Shown: piece by piece, positions 26,217 through 35,588 of the stretch | How positions within the stretch are numbered: position 1 is the stretch's first letter | Layout of the letters: every line of letters starts with the position of its first letter | Origin: an uncultured Bacteroidales bacterium | Lineage (GTDB): Bacteria; Bacteroidota; Bacteroidia; Bacteroidales; UBA932 | Assembly (NCBI GenBank): GCA_944322585.1 | Contig: CALUPB010000002.1 | Coordinates: 68,729-132,728, forward strand | Direction of reading: 5' to 3' | Length of the DNA: 64,000 nucleotides | Notes under the pieces: generated by a model | Databases searched by the model: none | What the model was told of the DNA's origin: nothing | What the model saw: only the letters and a program-made list of their open reading frames with translations | Made by a program: the position numbers and the translations under genes

Positions 26217-27692
26217 TTACTTAGGCATGGCAGGGAGTGAATACCCGTGCTGATATGTATGCTTTACGAGTTCTGCAGCGAATTCGTTTGCATCGACAGG
26301 ATCAGTCCATGTCTTGTCGAATGTAGGATGTCCCTCGTTGATGTGGAACCCGTCCTTGATGACAGAACGCACGGTCGCATCCTTAGGAATATTGGTGAAC
26401 CTCATGTTCTCTCCGTCCCAGTCGAGAACCATGTTGAGCCCCTGGAGCCTTACTGCAAGCACACCCATCACGACCATCTCGTTGAGAGGGCCCGCCTCGC
26501 TGAAATCGGATGCGGAAGGAACCCTGTACTCCGGATCTTCCTTGCAGGCACGTACCCAGTCCATCTGATGGGTCTCGTTGATCCTGCGGAGAACCTTCGG
26601 AGCTTCCGGGACACGTCCTGAAACAAGGAACGGTCTGTCTGCGTAGCAGCCATAGATAAGGGTGTCCTTCGTACCGTACATGATGACTCCGCCACCGCTG
26701 ATATTGAGGTCGACTCCTGCAGGAAGTCCTTCAGGACGCATAGGCTTGAGACCGCCGTCATACCAGTATACCTCAACCTCCGGCATAGCCACCTTAGGCA
26801 TGTTGTCCCTTGCTGGGAAAACCATCTTGATCATCTCTGCGTGAGGGCAGCAGTCTGAAAGGAGAAGGGTGGAACTACCCTCAACCTTGGTCGGATATTT
26901 GAGGTTCAGGGCCTTGAATGCACCGTGAAGGATATGGTTTGCCATGTCACCGAGTGCACCGGTACCGAAATCCCACCAGCCGCGAAAATTCCAAGGAGTG
27001 TAGATGGAGTTATACGGACGGTACGGAGCAGGGCCGATGAAAGAATCCCAGTTCAAAGTCTTCGGAACGCGCTCCTCTTTCTCAGGACGGTTGAGACCCT
27101 GAGGCCAGATAGGACGGTCTGTGAAAGCCTCGACACGCTTTACTTCTCCGATTTCACCGTTCCATACCCACTCGCAGAGGAGACGGAGACCTTCTGAAGA
27201 TGCCCCCTGGTTTCCCATCTGGGTAGCCACCTTGTACTTCTTGGCGAGTTTGGTAAGAAGACGCGACTCATATACCGAATGGGTCATAGGCTTCTCGACA
27301 TACACATGCTTGCCTGCCTCGATTGCCTGTGCGGCAATCACTGCATGGGTGTGGTCTGCCGTTGCGACAACAACTGCATCGGCATCCTTCAGCATCTCGT
27401 CGAACATCACGCGGTAATCATTGTACCTCTTGGCGCCAGGATAACGGTCGAACACCGGTTTCGCATAGTTCCAGTCAACGTCGCACAGACCGATGATGTT
27501 CTGCGAATCGAGCTCGTGGAGGACAGCCGAACCGCGCCCTCCGATACCTACACCGAGAATGTTGAGCTTGTCGCTCGGAGCTGCCGTATGGCCGTGAACC
27601 TTACCGAGGATAGTGCTCGGCGCGATTGTAAGTCCCAGGGCTGCTGCTGTACCGGTCTTGATGAAAGACCTTCTTGACATTTCTTTTCCCAT
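26217..27692 (-). CDS. Tat-exported Gfo/Idh/MocA family oxidoreductase
   Basis: 491 residues. The N-terminus has a twin-arginine signal (SRRSFIKTGTAAALGLTIAP). Next come a Rossmann NAD(P)-binding domain (LNILGVGIGGRGSAVL; unusual glycine pattern but typical for Tat-exported members) and the conserved GKHVYVEKPMTHSVYE, with the Lys of EKP in catalysis. The C-terminal dimer domain includes GGLKPMRPEGLP and TFDKTWTDPVDANEFA. These secreted enzymes keep tightly bound cofactor and oxidise or reduce sugars. Neighbours tatA (17 bp upstream) and the DUF1080 hydrolase make a functional group. An in-frame ATG at codon 5 directly before SRRSF is also possible. Confidence 0.92.
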   Translation of the reverse strand: MGKEMSRRSFIKTGTAAALGLTIAPSTILGKVHGHTAAPSDKLNILGVGIGGRGSAVLHELDSQNIIGLCDVDWNYAKPVFDRYPGAKRYNDYRVMFDEMLKDADAVVVATADHTHAVIAAQAIEAGKHVYVEKPMTHSVYESRLLTKLAKKYKVATQMGNQGASSEGLRLLCEWVWNGEIGEVKRVEAFTDRPIWPQGLNRPEKEERVPKTLNWDSFIGPAPYRPYNSIYTPWNFRGWWDFGTGALGDMANHILHGAFKALNLKYPTKVEGSSTLLLSDCCPHAEMIKMVFPARDNMPKVAMPEVEVYWYDGGLKPMRPEGLPAGVDLNISGGGVIMYGTKDTLIYGCYADRPFLVSGRVPEAPKVLRRINETHQMDWVRACKEDPEYRVPSASDFSEAGPLNEMVVMGVLAVRLQGLNMVLDWDGENMRFTNIPKDATVRSVIKDGFHINEGHPTFDKTWTDPVDANEFAAELVKHTYQHGYSLPAMPK

Positions 27693-27709
27693 AAGATTTG
27701 ATTTTGATT

Positions 27710-27901
27710 TTAGTTATTAGTGCTGAGATTGTCGTTTATATCCTTTTCAATCTCGTTCATTCCGCTCTTGAAGCTCTTGACACCCTTGCCAAGGCCCCGC
27801 ATGAGTTCAGGGATTTTCTTCCCCCCGAACAGAAGGAGCACCACTAAGGCGATGATGATGATCTCGCCGGCCCCAAGATTCAAAAACAAAAAACTGTTCA
27901 T
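27710..27901 (-). CDS. tatA: Twin-arginine translocase subunit TatA/TatE
   Basis: 63 residues, typical TatA size. A short N-terminus, one membrane helix ([15 protein letters not shown]), the hinge and amphipathic helix ([20 protein letters not shown]) and a charged tail. TatA polymers form the translocation pathway for folded proteins with TatC. It sits directly upstream of a Tat substrate gene. Confidence 0.95.
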   Translation of the reverse strand: MNSFLFLNLGAGEIIIIALVVLLLFGGKKIPELMRGLGKGVKSFKSGMNEIEKDINDNLSTNN

Positions 27902-27990
27902 CCCTATTTATTATCTGTTGTAAATTCCTCCTTATCCGCTTTCCCCAACCGCATCGCTCCGTCACTCCGGAACATTCGCAACGGTCCGAG

Positions 27991-29061
27991 TCATCTTTTG
28001 TGCAGAAGTCCGTAACCGTCCTTCATGATGCTTCTCCTGTGCCTGATGGCTTCGAGTTCGGCTTCCGTCCCGATGGCAGGCAGCTCATGAGTCCGCGCGT
28101 CATCCAGGAACTTCCACGCATATTCGGAAGCCACCATCGAATCCCTGAATGTCGGCAGAGATTCCGCTCTCTTCCCGGAAATGACAGAATCCGCGAAGAG
28201 GTCGCACAGACGGTCAATATTCTTGCCGCCGAACGGCTTCTCTATCCTCTCGGTCACATTCTTTCCTCTCAGTTCCACAACCGCCGTATGGAAGTCATGC
28301 GTCATCCTCGCTATCCCCTTCGTCCCTATGATGTCAATATAGGAATTATGGGTCTGGTCCTTGGCCAGCTGCCCGTACACAAAGCCCTGGGTAATGTCAA
28401 AGACCACCCCGTTCTCGAAAGTCCCGTGGCACTGGAGCCACCACGGATCCTTGTAGGACCACATCCTCAGCCCCTGGGCGTGCCATGTCCTGTATCCGCA
28501 TCCGGCATACCATTTCGCGATATCAACATAATGCATCCCGCAGTCATGAAATGCAGGTCCCTCATATTCATGTCCTTCCCCCGGCGCAAGCCCCGGAGTC
28601 ATGTGACAGACCCTGATGATTGCAAGGTCGCCTATTTCCCCCGTCGATATGAAGTCCCTTATACAGTTGTGATACCATGAATTCCGCAGATAAAGGTTCA
28701 CGGCCGTGAACAGATCCGACTTCCCGACCAGCTCCACCAGCTCCTTCTCATGTTCCAGAGTGTCAGCCACCGGTTTCTCGGCAATGATGTGCTTCCCTGT
28801 CGCCAGAGCCTTTTTCACCTGTTCATACCTTGAATCCGCAAGCGTGAAAAGCCCCACTACCTTCACATCGGGATCATTGAACACTTCATCTTCGTCACCC
28901 GTAATACAGGCGTCAGGATATATCTCCCTCGCATACGCTCTCGCTCCGGAAGAAACATCGCATATGTATGCAATATCCCATTTCCCGCTCGCACGCATCT
29001 CCGTCAGATATTTTTCTCCCATCCGGCCGAACCCGATAATCCCGACCCGTATTTTCTCCAT
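27991..29061 (-). CDS. Gfo/Idh/MocA family oxidoreductase (no export signal)
   Basis: 356 residues. The start is IRVGIIGFGRMGEKYL, a classic GxGxxG Rossmann motif, and GKHIIAEKPVADT holds the catalytic EKP. The C-terminal domain carries DCGMHYVDIAKWYAG with the His and Asp expected near the active site. No signal peptide, so it is cytoplasmic. It is the first gene before tatA and the Tat-exported relative on the same strand, separated by 89 bp. Substrate unknown; probably a sugar or inositol derivative. Confidence 0.9.
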   Translation of the reverse strand: MEKIRVGIIGFGRMGEKYLTEMRASGKWDIAYICDVSSGARAYAREIYPDACITGDEDEVFNDPDVKVVGLFTLADSRYEQVKKALATGKHIIAEKPVADTLEHEKELVELVGKSDLFTAVNLYLRNSWYHNCIRDFISTGEIGDLAIIRVCHMTPGLAPGEGHEYEGPAFHDCGMHYVDIAKWYAGCGYRTWHAQGLRMWSYKDPWWLQCHGTFENGVVFDITQGFVYGQLAKDQTHNSYIDIIGTKGIARMTHDFHTAVVELRGKNVTERIEKPFGGKNIDRLCDLFADSVISGKRAESLPTFRDSMVASEYAWKFLDDARTHELPAIGTEAELEAIRHRRSIMKDGYGLLHKR

Positions 29062-29146
29062 CTATAATTACCTTTTTCAATCGGGCGATAAAGTTAAGCA
29101 AAATTTCCCGATAAAGGGTCAGGTAAAATAATTTTTTTAAGGAATG

Positions 29147-31486
29147 TCATTCCCTGCCGGATATCCGCCCGTATTTCCTGACACGGGCATCATCGATCAC
29201 TCCGTCCCAATCCATCCCGTATGCGAAGTCATAGACATGTCCCTCGCTGTCCGTATAACACTCCATGTCATGCGGGATGTCTTCACACTGTTCTTCCACA
29301 GTCCTCATTGATGCCGGCATCTGCATCGGGAGAAGCCCGGACGGCTCCGCATTGCCGCACACCATATCCATCAGGGCCTGATGCTGTACATTGATGCCGA
29401 GAAGCAGGGCGTCGGCATACGGTTCTATCTCCGCCGGCACAAACGGCCGCAATACCGCAACGGCGACAATGACCGGCCTGTCTCCCATGACTGTCCGCGT
29501 ATCCCTGACAAGGGCAAGATCCTCCTTGTTATAGACACTCACGGTCTTGCCCCTGTAACTGCGGTCCGTAAAATCCTCATACGGATCCCCTCCGGCTATA
29601 CTCGGCCTGCGGGCATATTCAGCCGTATAGTCCTCATACTGGAGGCTGATGGGCACATAGCCGTTACCACCTGCCTCTCTGTCATCAACATCATAGCCAT
29701 ACGGTCCCGAGGGTTCAGAAATATAGACAAAGGCGAAATCCGCCTCCGACGGATCATCCGTAATGTCATAGTACCTGCCGACCATCGATGTATCCATAGG
29801 ATATTCCCAGCAGTCCCTGTCCGAGGTCTGTCCGAAAAATCCTTTCTCCGGTGTTATATGACGTTTCGGGAAATAGACTTTCCTTTTCCCGTCCTGAGGC
29901 AGGGCACGGCCCCTGTTCTTCAGCATGACTATGGACTTGAGCTGGGCCTGGTAGCCCTCTTCCATGAATTCCGGACATCCCACTACTGCCTCGGCCGCAT
30001 CCGGGTCAACATACGGGTTCTCGAACAGACCTGTACGGAACATGTTCATCAGAAGTCTTACCGCAGACCTTTCGAAACGTTCCCGTGCACTTTTCTCCCC
30101 GAAATCCCTTGCCCACATCCGGTATGCCTCAAGGACAGGCCCCTTGTCATTGTTCCCTCCGAACTGGTCCACCCCTGCCTTAAGTATCTCATAATGGCGT
30201 TCCCCCTCGGAAAGGTCTTCCCTGCCCCAGCATTTGCCTTCCGCACTCTCTACCTTATGATAGTCATGCGTAACACCCCAATCCGTGCATACTACCCCGT
30301 CATAACCGTACTTCCCTCTCAGCAGGTCATTCACTATATAGCTGCTGTAGCTGTTGCCTACGTTCTTTCCTGACGGGTCTATTCCATAGGATATGGTATA
30401 ATAAGGCATGACTGCCGAAGCTGTCCCTGTCCTGCCGTCAAGACTGAACGCCCCTTCTGTAAAAGGTATCAGCTGCCGGCTGAACCCGTCTCCCGGATAT
30501 ACGGAATATTTCCCGAAACTGTAGTGGGCATCCCTGCCGGCCTCGCCTCCGCCTCCGCCGGGCCAGTGCTTGACCATGGTATTCACACTGCCATAGCCCC
30601 ATCCGTCCCGGATTTCAAGGTCTCCGGACGAAGTCTGGAATCCGTCTATATATGCCTTTACCATATCGGTAGCAAGGACAGGGTCCTCTCCGAATGTACC
30701 GTAGAACCTTAACCACCTCGGTTCAGTACCGAGATCCGCCTGGGGAGAAAGGGCAGTGGCGATACCCATGGCCCGGTATTCGGCAGACGCCACCTCCCCG
30801 AACCTGCGCACTATGTCAGGGTCGAATGTTGCAGCCAGTCCCAACTGGCAGGGCCACAAGGAAATGTCACCTCCGGACCCTGCATTGAATTCCGCCCATG
30901 CCTCGGCCTCATTGCGGGGATCGGAACTGATATTGACAGGTATTCCTTTCCCGAGCCCTTCACAGAAAGACTGAAGGTTGTTGTTCCACTCGGCAGCGAT
31001 ACGCGGACTCTCCACCCGTACGACAAGTACAGCACGCAGATTATCGTTTTCAAGGAAATTCTTCTGCTTGTCCGACAATGCCGAATGAGGGAGTCCGCTC
31101 TCCGCCAGGGAAACCCCGTTGTATGTGGAAGACCAGTAACCCTCCGAGTCAGTGGGAACCGCCTGATGCTCGCTATAGAGCATCAGACCGGCAATCTCAT
31201 CCGCCGTAAGCATCGAGGCCAGATTTTCCGCCCTCTCCTCCATCGGCAGCCGCCAGTCCTCATAAGGATCAAGCTCTCCGTTCCGGTTCAGATCCTTGAA
31301 CGCATAACCGTCGCGGAAAAGAAGAGTTACCCCTGATGACGGAGAATATCCGAGAGTCGCCCCCCGCTTCTGGACAACAAGATTGTACTGCCTCCCCGGT
31401 ATCTCGGTCCATTTCCCGTCTCCGCTACATGAAACAGCCGCAAAAGCGGTTGCGAGAGACGCCGCCAATAGAAAAGTCCTCATCAT
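29147..31486 (-). CDS. Glycoside hydrolase family 3 lipoprotein
   Basis: 779 residues with a lipoprotein signal (lipobox AVSC). The GH3 N-terminal barrel carries KHWPGGGG (the KH-x-GG type substrate-binding motif) and VVCTDWGV, with nucleophile Asp about residue 402. The C-terminal alpha/beta sandwich contains SIVMLKNRGRALPQ (KNxxxLP). The family cleaves beta-glucosides, beta-xylosides or beta-N-acetylglucosaminides. A DLNRNGELDPYEDWR segment near residue 65 is an EF-hand-like calcium loop before the barrel. It is the last gene of the leftward PUL operon, 16 bp after the regulator. Confidence 0.88.
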   Translation of the reverse strand: MMRTFLLAASLATAFAAVSCSGDGKWTEIPGRQYNLVVQKRGATLGYSPSSGVTLLFRDGYAFKDLNRNGELDPYEDWRLPMEERAENLASMLTADEIAGLMLYSEHQAVPTDSEGYWSSTYNGVSLAESGLPHSALSDKQKNFLENDNLRAVLVVRVESPRIAAEWNNNLQSFCEGLGKGIPVNISSDPRNEAEAWAEFNAGSGGDISLWPCQLGLAATFDPDIVRRFGEVASAEYRAMGIATALSPQADLGTEPRWLRFYGTFGEDPVLATDMVKAYIDGFQTSSGDLEIRDGWGYGSVNTMVKHWPGGGGGEAGRDAHYSFGKYSVYPGDGFSRQLIPFTEGAFSLDGRTGTASAVMPYYTISYGIDPSGKNVGNSYSSYIVNDLLRGKYGYDGVVCTDWGVTHDYHKVESAEGKCWGREDLSEGERHYEILKAGVDQFGGNNDKGPVLEAYRMWARDFGEKSARERFERSAVRLLMNMFRTGLFENPYVDPDAAEAVVGCPEFMEEGYQAQLKSIVMLKNRGRALPQDGKRKVYFPKRHITPEKGFFGQTSDRDCWEYPMDTSMVGRYYDITDDPSEADFAFVYISEPSGPYGYDVDDREAGGNGYVPISLQYEDYTAEYARRPSIAGGDPYEDFTDRSYRGKTVSVYNKEDLALVRDTRTVMGDRPVIVAVAVLRPFVPAEIEPYADALLLGINVQHQALMDMVCGNAEPSGLLPMQMPASMRTVEEQCEDIPHDMECYTDSEGHVYDFAYGMDWDGVIDDARVRKYGRISGRE

Positions 31487-31502
31487 AGTCTCGTATTTAC
31501 AG

Positions 31503-34500
31503 TCATTTTACAGAATTCCCGTTCATTATGTCCCGCGGCGACTTGCCGTATTTCGCCTTGAATTTCTTGCTGAAATACTTCGCGTCGCTGAATCCCACGG
31601 AATAGGCAAGATCGGATACCCGTATATTCCCTCCCTGTTCAGTGAGCAGTTTATATGCAGCCGTCAGCCTGGCATTCACCATAAAGGCAGACGGAGTCAG
31701 CCCGGTAAGGCTCTTGAGTTTCTCCGTAAGTACGGTCCTGGACATGGCCATGGCCGAAACGAAATCCCCCTGACTGAATTCCGAATCGGCAATATGGGCA
31801 TTCACCACGTCTATGGCCTGCTGAAGGAATTTCTTGTCGACTGACGTATAGTCTATGTCCTTCACTCCGAAGACCAGCTGGTTCTGGAATTTCTCGCCCT
31901 GCTTCTTCTGCCGTTTCAGGAAATTGTCTATCATTGCCGCGAGCACCGAGAAATTGCACGGCTTTGCAAGGTATCCGTCCGCTCCGTGCTCCAGACCCTC
32001 CACGTGATGCTGTCCGTCAGCCTTTGCCGTCAGCATGATGACCGGGATATGACTGTATTCCACATGACCCTTGATATACGAGCACAGCTCCAGGCCGTCC
32101 ATCCCCGGCATGGCTACATCAGTCACGACCGCATCGACGGTATGACAGGACAGCATCTCTATCGCCTGTCCGGCACTGAAAGCCGTCAGGACATTGAACC
32201 TCTTGGAAAGGATTACGGATATCATGTCGCACATGTCCTCATTGTCATCGACACAGAGCACAGTAGCATCGCTCTTGGAGACCGGCCTGTCGGCAGACAT
32301 GGCAAGAGGAGGATTTTCGCTGATGCCAATGCCGGTGCCGTCATCCGCCTCGATCTCTTCATCGCTGTACCTGTCCCGGCCGATAGGGATACGTACTGTA
32401 AAGCAGTTGCCTACCTGTTCGTTGCTTTCGACGGAAATGCTCCCATGATGCATCTCGACAAGACTCTTGACGAGCGACAGTCCTATTCCTGTCCCTATCG
32501 TATTGAATTTCCTGTATTCGCCTTCATAGAAACGCCGGAAAAGTCCGGAAATCGTTTTCTGCGACATCAGTTTCCCTTCGTTTGTACATGATATGACCAG
32601 CATGTCGCCGTCTTCAAGCCGCGTGGAGACTTCGACCTTCCCGTTCTGAGGGGTATATTTTACAGCATTGGATATCAGATTGTAGATAATCTTGTCGAGT
32701 TTGTCGGAATCGAACCAGCCGGTTATATGCCCAGGCTCGGAACTGCATGATATGGACAGCTGGTGCTTGCGCACCAACGGGATGAATGCCTCTACACAGT
32801 TGCGGACAAACTCCGCGGCGTCCCTCCTGGATACCCTTATCCTGAGATTGTCCGTCTCGACCTTCCTGAATTCAAGCACCTGCTGGACAAGTCTGGTGAG
32901 TCTTATCGTATTGGTGGACATGACGTTCAGTATATTCCTGTCCTGTTCCGACCGAGGGGAAAGATTCTCGATGGACGCCAGGATAATGCTCAGCGGAGTA
33001 AGGAATTCATGGGACACATTCGTGAAGAACTGAAGTCTTGCCTGGTTTATCTCCTGTATCTTCTGACGGTTCATCTGATGGAGTTCAATCCTCCTTTTCA
33101 TCCTGTAACGCGACCTTACGAACCAGAAGACAAACCATGACAGTCCGGCAGCCGCAAGAAAATACGCAAGTACGGACCACCATGCAAGCCACGGACTCGG
33201 GCTTATCCTTATCTGAAGAGACCTGACGCTTCCCATTCCGGACTTCCCTGCTCTCTGCCCGGCGACTTCAAAGACATATTTCCCCGGGCGCAGGCCGTAG
33301 AGGGCAGCCGACGGAGAAGCCCCGCTGACCATATTCCACTCCGCATCTTTCCTTCCGCTTCCCGAAAGCCTGTACCAGTATATGTCACCCGGAGCGGTGC
33401 TGTAATCCAGAAGGGAGAATGAAAGAAGGATATCATTGCAGTCATGAGGCAGGACTACCCTGTCCATATAATTTACGTCGCACGCCGCATACGGACCGTT
33501 GTTGACAGACATTCCGGTAAGCACGACGGATGACGGCCGTTCCAAACCCTTCTCGGGATTGCACGGGAACATGCACAGACCATAGGAACAGCCGAACAGC
33601 ATCTCGTCGGTATCCGGCAGGTAACAGGACACATTCCTGCTGAACTGGCAAGGTTTTCCGGAAGCGGCTATGTTATAAAACCAACCGGGAGATACCGATC
33701 CCTCTCCATCCGGTCTGAGAGATACCGCCGTAGTCCCGGTAGTCACCCATATGTTCCCGTACGGGTCTTCAGTAATGTTCGTTATCGGCTGTCCCTCGAG
33801 AAACACGAGACTGCTCATCGGGATAAAGTCTTCCTTCCCGACGTCATACAGAAACAGTCCGTCCCTCATCGAGCCGGCCCATATCCTGTCACAGGTATCC
33901 GTGAATATACAGTTGAAACCTCCCGACAGCACTTTCCCGCCTACCTGACAGGTTTCCATCCCTCTGCCGGAGGAGACACGGACAATCCCGTCATAACTTG
34001 TGGCAAGCCAGGCATTCCCGGAAGAATCGAATCCGATGGAATTGACATGGTATTCCGGATTCGGCCCGTCTTTTTCAATATACCGGCAAAGCGGCCTGAC
34101 AGTATTGTCCGCTCCGAGGACATACACGCCGGCTCTGGTCCCTATCCAAAGGTTGCCGGAAGGATCTTCCGCAAGAGCGGTGATGCAGTCGTTATTGAGA
34201 TCCGGCGAATTGACAGTGCTTATGACACGTGTCTGGCCGGAACGGGTATCATACGACCATACCCCGGCCGTATAACTCCCGAAAAATATCCTGCTCGAGT
34301 CCCTGGACATGACGATATTGTCCACAGTGCTGGTACTGAGGAACCCGTTGAATTCAGGGATATTCCTGTAATTGACATAATCTCCCGTAGCGGAATCGTA
34401 TCTGATCAGCCCGTGTCCCGAAATCCCGAGCCACCATTTCCGGCTGTCTGTCATGCAGATGCTTCTCACGGCGCTCGTCCTGTAATCTTTCTGTACCTTG

Positions 34501-35573
34501 TCAAGCCCTATCATCCGGAAACCGGGGACACGGCTCTCCACCTTGCAGACCCCTCCTCCGTACATACCGAGGAAAAACGTACTGTCCGTCGTCCTGAGTA
34601 TCGAATTCACCTCATTGTAGGGCAGATTTTCGGGAGCGTCTCCGGGGAAACTGTTCCGGAAGGAATCCCTGAAAATCCCGTCCCTGGAACCGATGATGCT
34701 GAGACCGCTCCTGCTGCCGACCCAGATGCTTCCGTCCCGGCCGTCATCGATATCGTATATGATATTGTCAAGGATAGAATCCTCCCGGGCCGGATCATGT
34801 CTGAAACATACATAGTCGAGTGTATCGCAGGACTTGTCCGAACTGTCCACCATCAGCAGTCCCTTTCCCCATGTACCTATCCACAGATTGCCTCTTCTGT
34901 CGATATGCAGGACATAGGAAGACGCCAGATCGTCCGTATGGAAAGAATAGAGCTTCCCGGCCTTGAGGTCATACCTGAACAGTCCCCTGTTCCATGAGGT
35001 AATCCACAGGTTCCCGTCATCGGTCAGAATATCTATTATGTCCGTAACCGGGTCCTCCTCTCCTGCCGGCAACAGACTTATCCGGACAAAACTGTCCTCT
35101 GCGGAATTCTTGCGGTACAGACCCTTGTCTCCGGCCAGCCATATCTGTCCCGAAGCATCTTTTTCGATATCGGAGATATTGACATCATTGATGACAGGGT
35201 CGTCTATTCTCGAAATCCGGGCTTCCGCCTTGTCGAGTTTCATACATCCTCTTGCAGTAGCTATATAAAGGCTGTTTCCGGATTCCACAATCCTGTGAAA
35301 ATCAGCATCGGGGACATTCTGTCCGTCATTTCCGCCAGAATACAGACGCGCACAGTAGCCGTCATACCTGACAATTCCCGTCGTAGTCACAATCCATACG
35401 AACCCTTCCGAATCCTGATAAAGGCTCGACACTTCATTGGTCGGGATGGCCTCGGTCCCAAGAGGGACAAAGACCATATCATCCTGCCCGGCAGCCGGGA
35501 ATGCCACGGCAGCCGACAATAACAAAAAGAATGCTCCCGCCTTTGTCCACCCCGCCGATTCAGACATATTCAA
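31503..35573 (-). CDS. Hybrid two-component sensor kinase/AraC regulator (HTCS)
   Basis: 1356 residues. Domains in order: signal peptide; two periplasmic sensor propellers made of Reg_prop repeats (about 40-690, e.g. SSLYQDSEGFVWIVTTTGIV); Y_Y_Y domain (about 700-790); one membrane helix near 795-820; HisKA with the phospho-accepting His about 855 in SHEFLTPL; HATPase (about 960-1065, NLISNAVKYTP and GTGIGLSLVKS); receiver (about 1103-1222, acceptor Asp about 1152 in VTDVAMPG); and a C-terminal AraC DNA-binding domain (from about 1270, LAYSVGFSDAKYFSKKFK). HTCS proteins bind oligosaccharides in the periplasm and activate their PUL. Lying between GH20 and GH3, it probably controls both divergent arms. 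Confidence 0.96.
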   Translation of the reverse strand: MNMSESAGWTKAGAFFLLLSAAVAFPAAGQDDMVFVPLGTEAIPTNEVSSLYQDSEGFVWIVTTTGIVRYDGYCARLYSGGNDGQNVPDADFHRIVESGNSLYIATARGCMKLDKAEARISRIDDPVINDVNISDIEKDASGQIWLAGDKGLYRKNSAEDSFVRISLLPAGEEDPVTDIIDILTDDGNLWITSWNRGLFRYDLKAGKLYSFHTDDLASSYVLHIDRRGNLWIGTWGKGLLMVDSSDKSCDTLDYVCFRHDPAREDSILDNIIYDIDDGRDGSIWVGSRSGLSIIGSRDGIFRDSFRNSFPGDAPENLPYNEVNSILRTTDSTFFLGMYGGGVCKVESRVPGFRMIGLDKVQKDYRTSAVRSICMTDSRKWWLGISGHGLIRYDSATGDYVNYRNIPEFNGFLSTSTVDNIVMSRDSSRIFFGSYTAGVWSYDTRSGQTRVISTVNSPDLNNDCITALAEDPSGNLWIGTRAGVYVLGADNTVRPLCRYIEKDGPNPEYHVNSIGFDSSGNAWLATSYDGIVRVSSGRGMETCQVGGKVLSGGFNCIFTDTCDRIWAGSMRDGLFLYDVGKEDFIPMSSLVFLEGQPITNITEDPYGNIWVTTGTTAVSLRPDGEGSVSPGWFYNIAASGKPCQFSRNVSCYLPDTDEMLFGCSYGLCMFPCNPEKGLERPSSVVLTGMSVNNGPYAACDVNYMDRVVLPHDCNDILLSFSLLDYSTAPGDIYWYRLSGSGRKDAEWNMVSGASPSAALYGLRPGKYVFEVAGQRAGKSGMGSVRSLQIRISPSPWLAWWSVLAYFLAAAGLSWFVFWFVRSRYRMKRRIELHQMNRQKIQEINQARLQFFTNVSHEFLTPLSIILASIENLSPRSEQDRNILNVMSTNTIRLTRLVQQVLEFRKVETDNLRIRVSRRDAAEFVRNCVEAFIPLVRKHQLSISCSSEPGHITGWFDSDKLDKIIYNLISNAVKYTPQNGKVEVSTRLEDGDMLVISCTNEGKLMSQKTISGLFRRFYEGEYRKFNTIGTGIGLSLVKSLVEMHHGSISVESNEQVGNCFTVRIPIGRDRYSDEEIEADDGTGIGISENPPLAMSADRPVSKSDATVLCVDDNEDMCDMISVILSKRFNVLTAFSAGQAIEMLSCHTVDAVVTDVAMPGMDGLELCSYIKGHVEYSHIPVIMLTAKADGQHHVEGLEHGADGYLAKPCNFSVLAAMIDNFLKRQKKQGEKFQNQLVFGVKDIDYTSVDKKFLQQAIDVVNAHIADSEFSQGDFVSAMAMSRTVLTEKLKSLTGLTPSAFMVNARLTAAYKLLTEQGGNIRVSDLAYSVGFSDAKYFSKKFKAKYGKSPRDIMNGNSVK

Positions 35574-35588
35574 GAAAATTTTACCATA

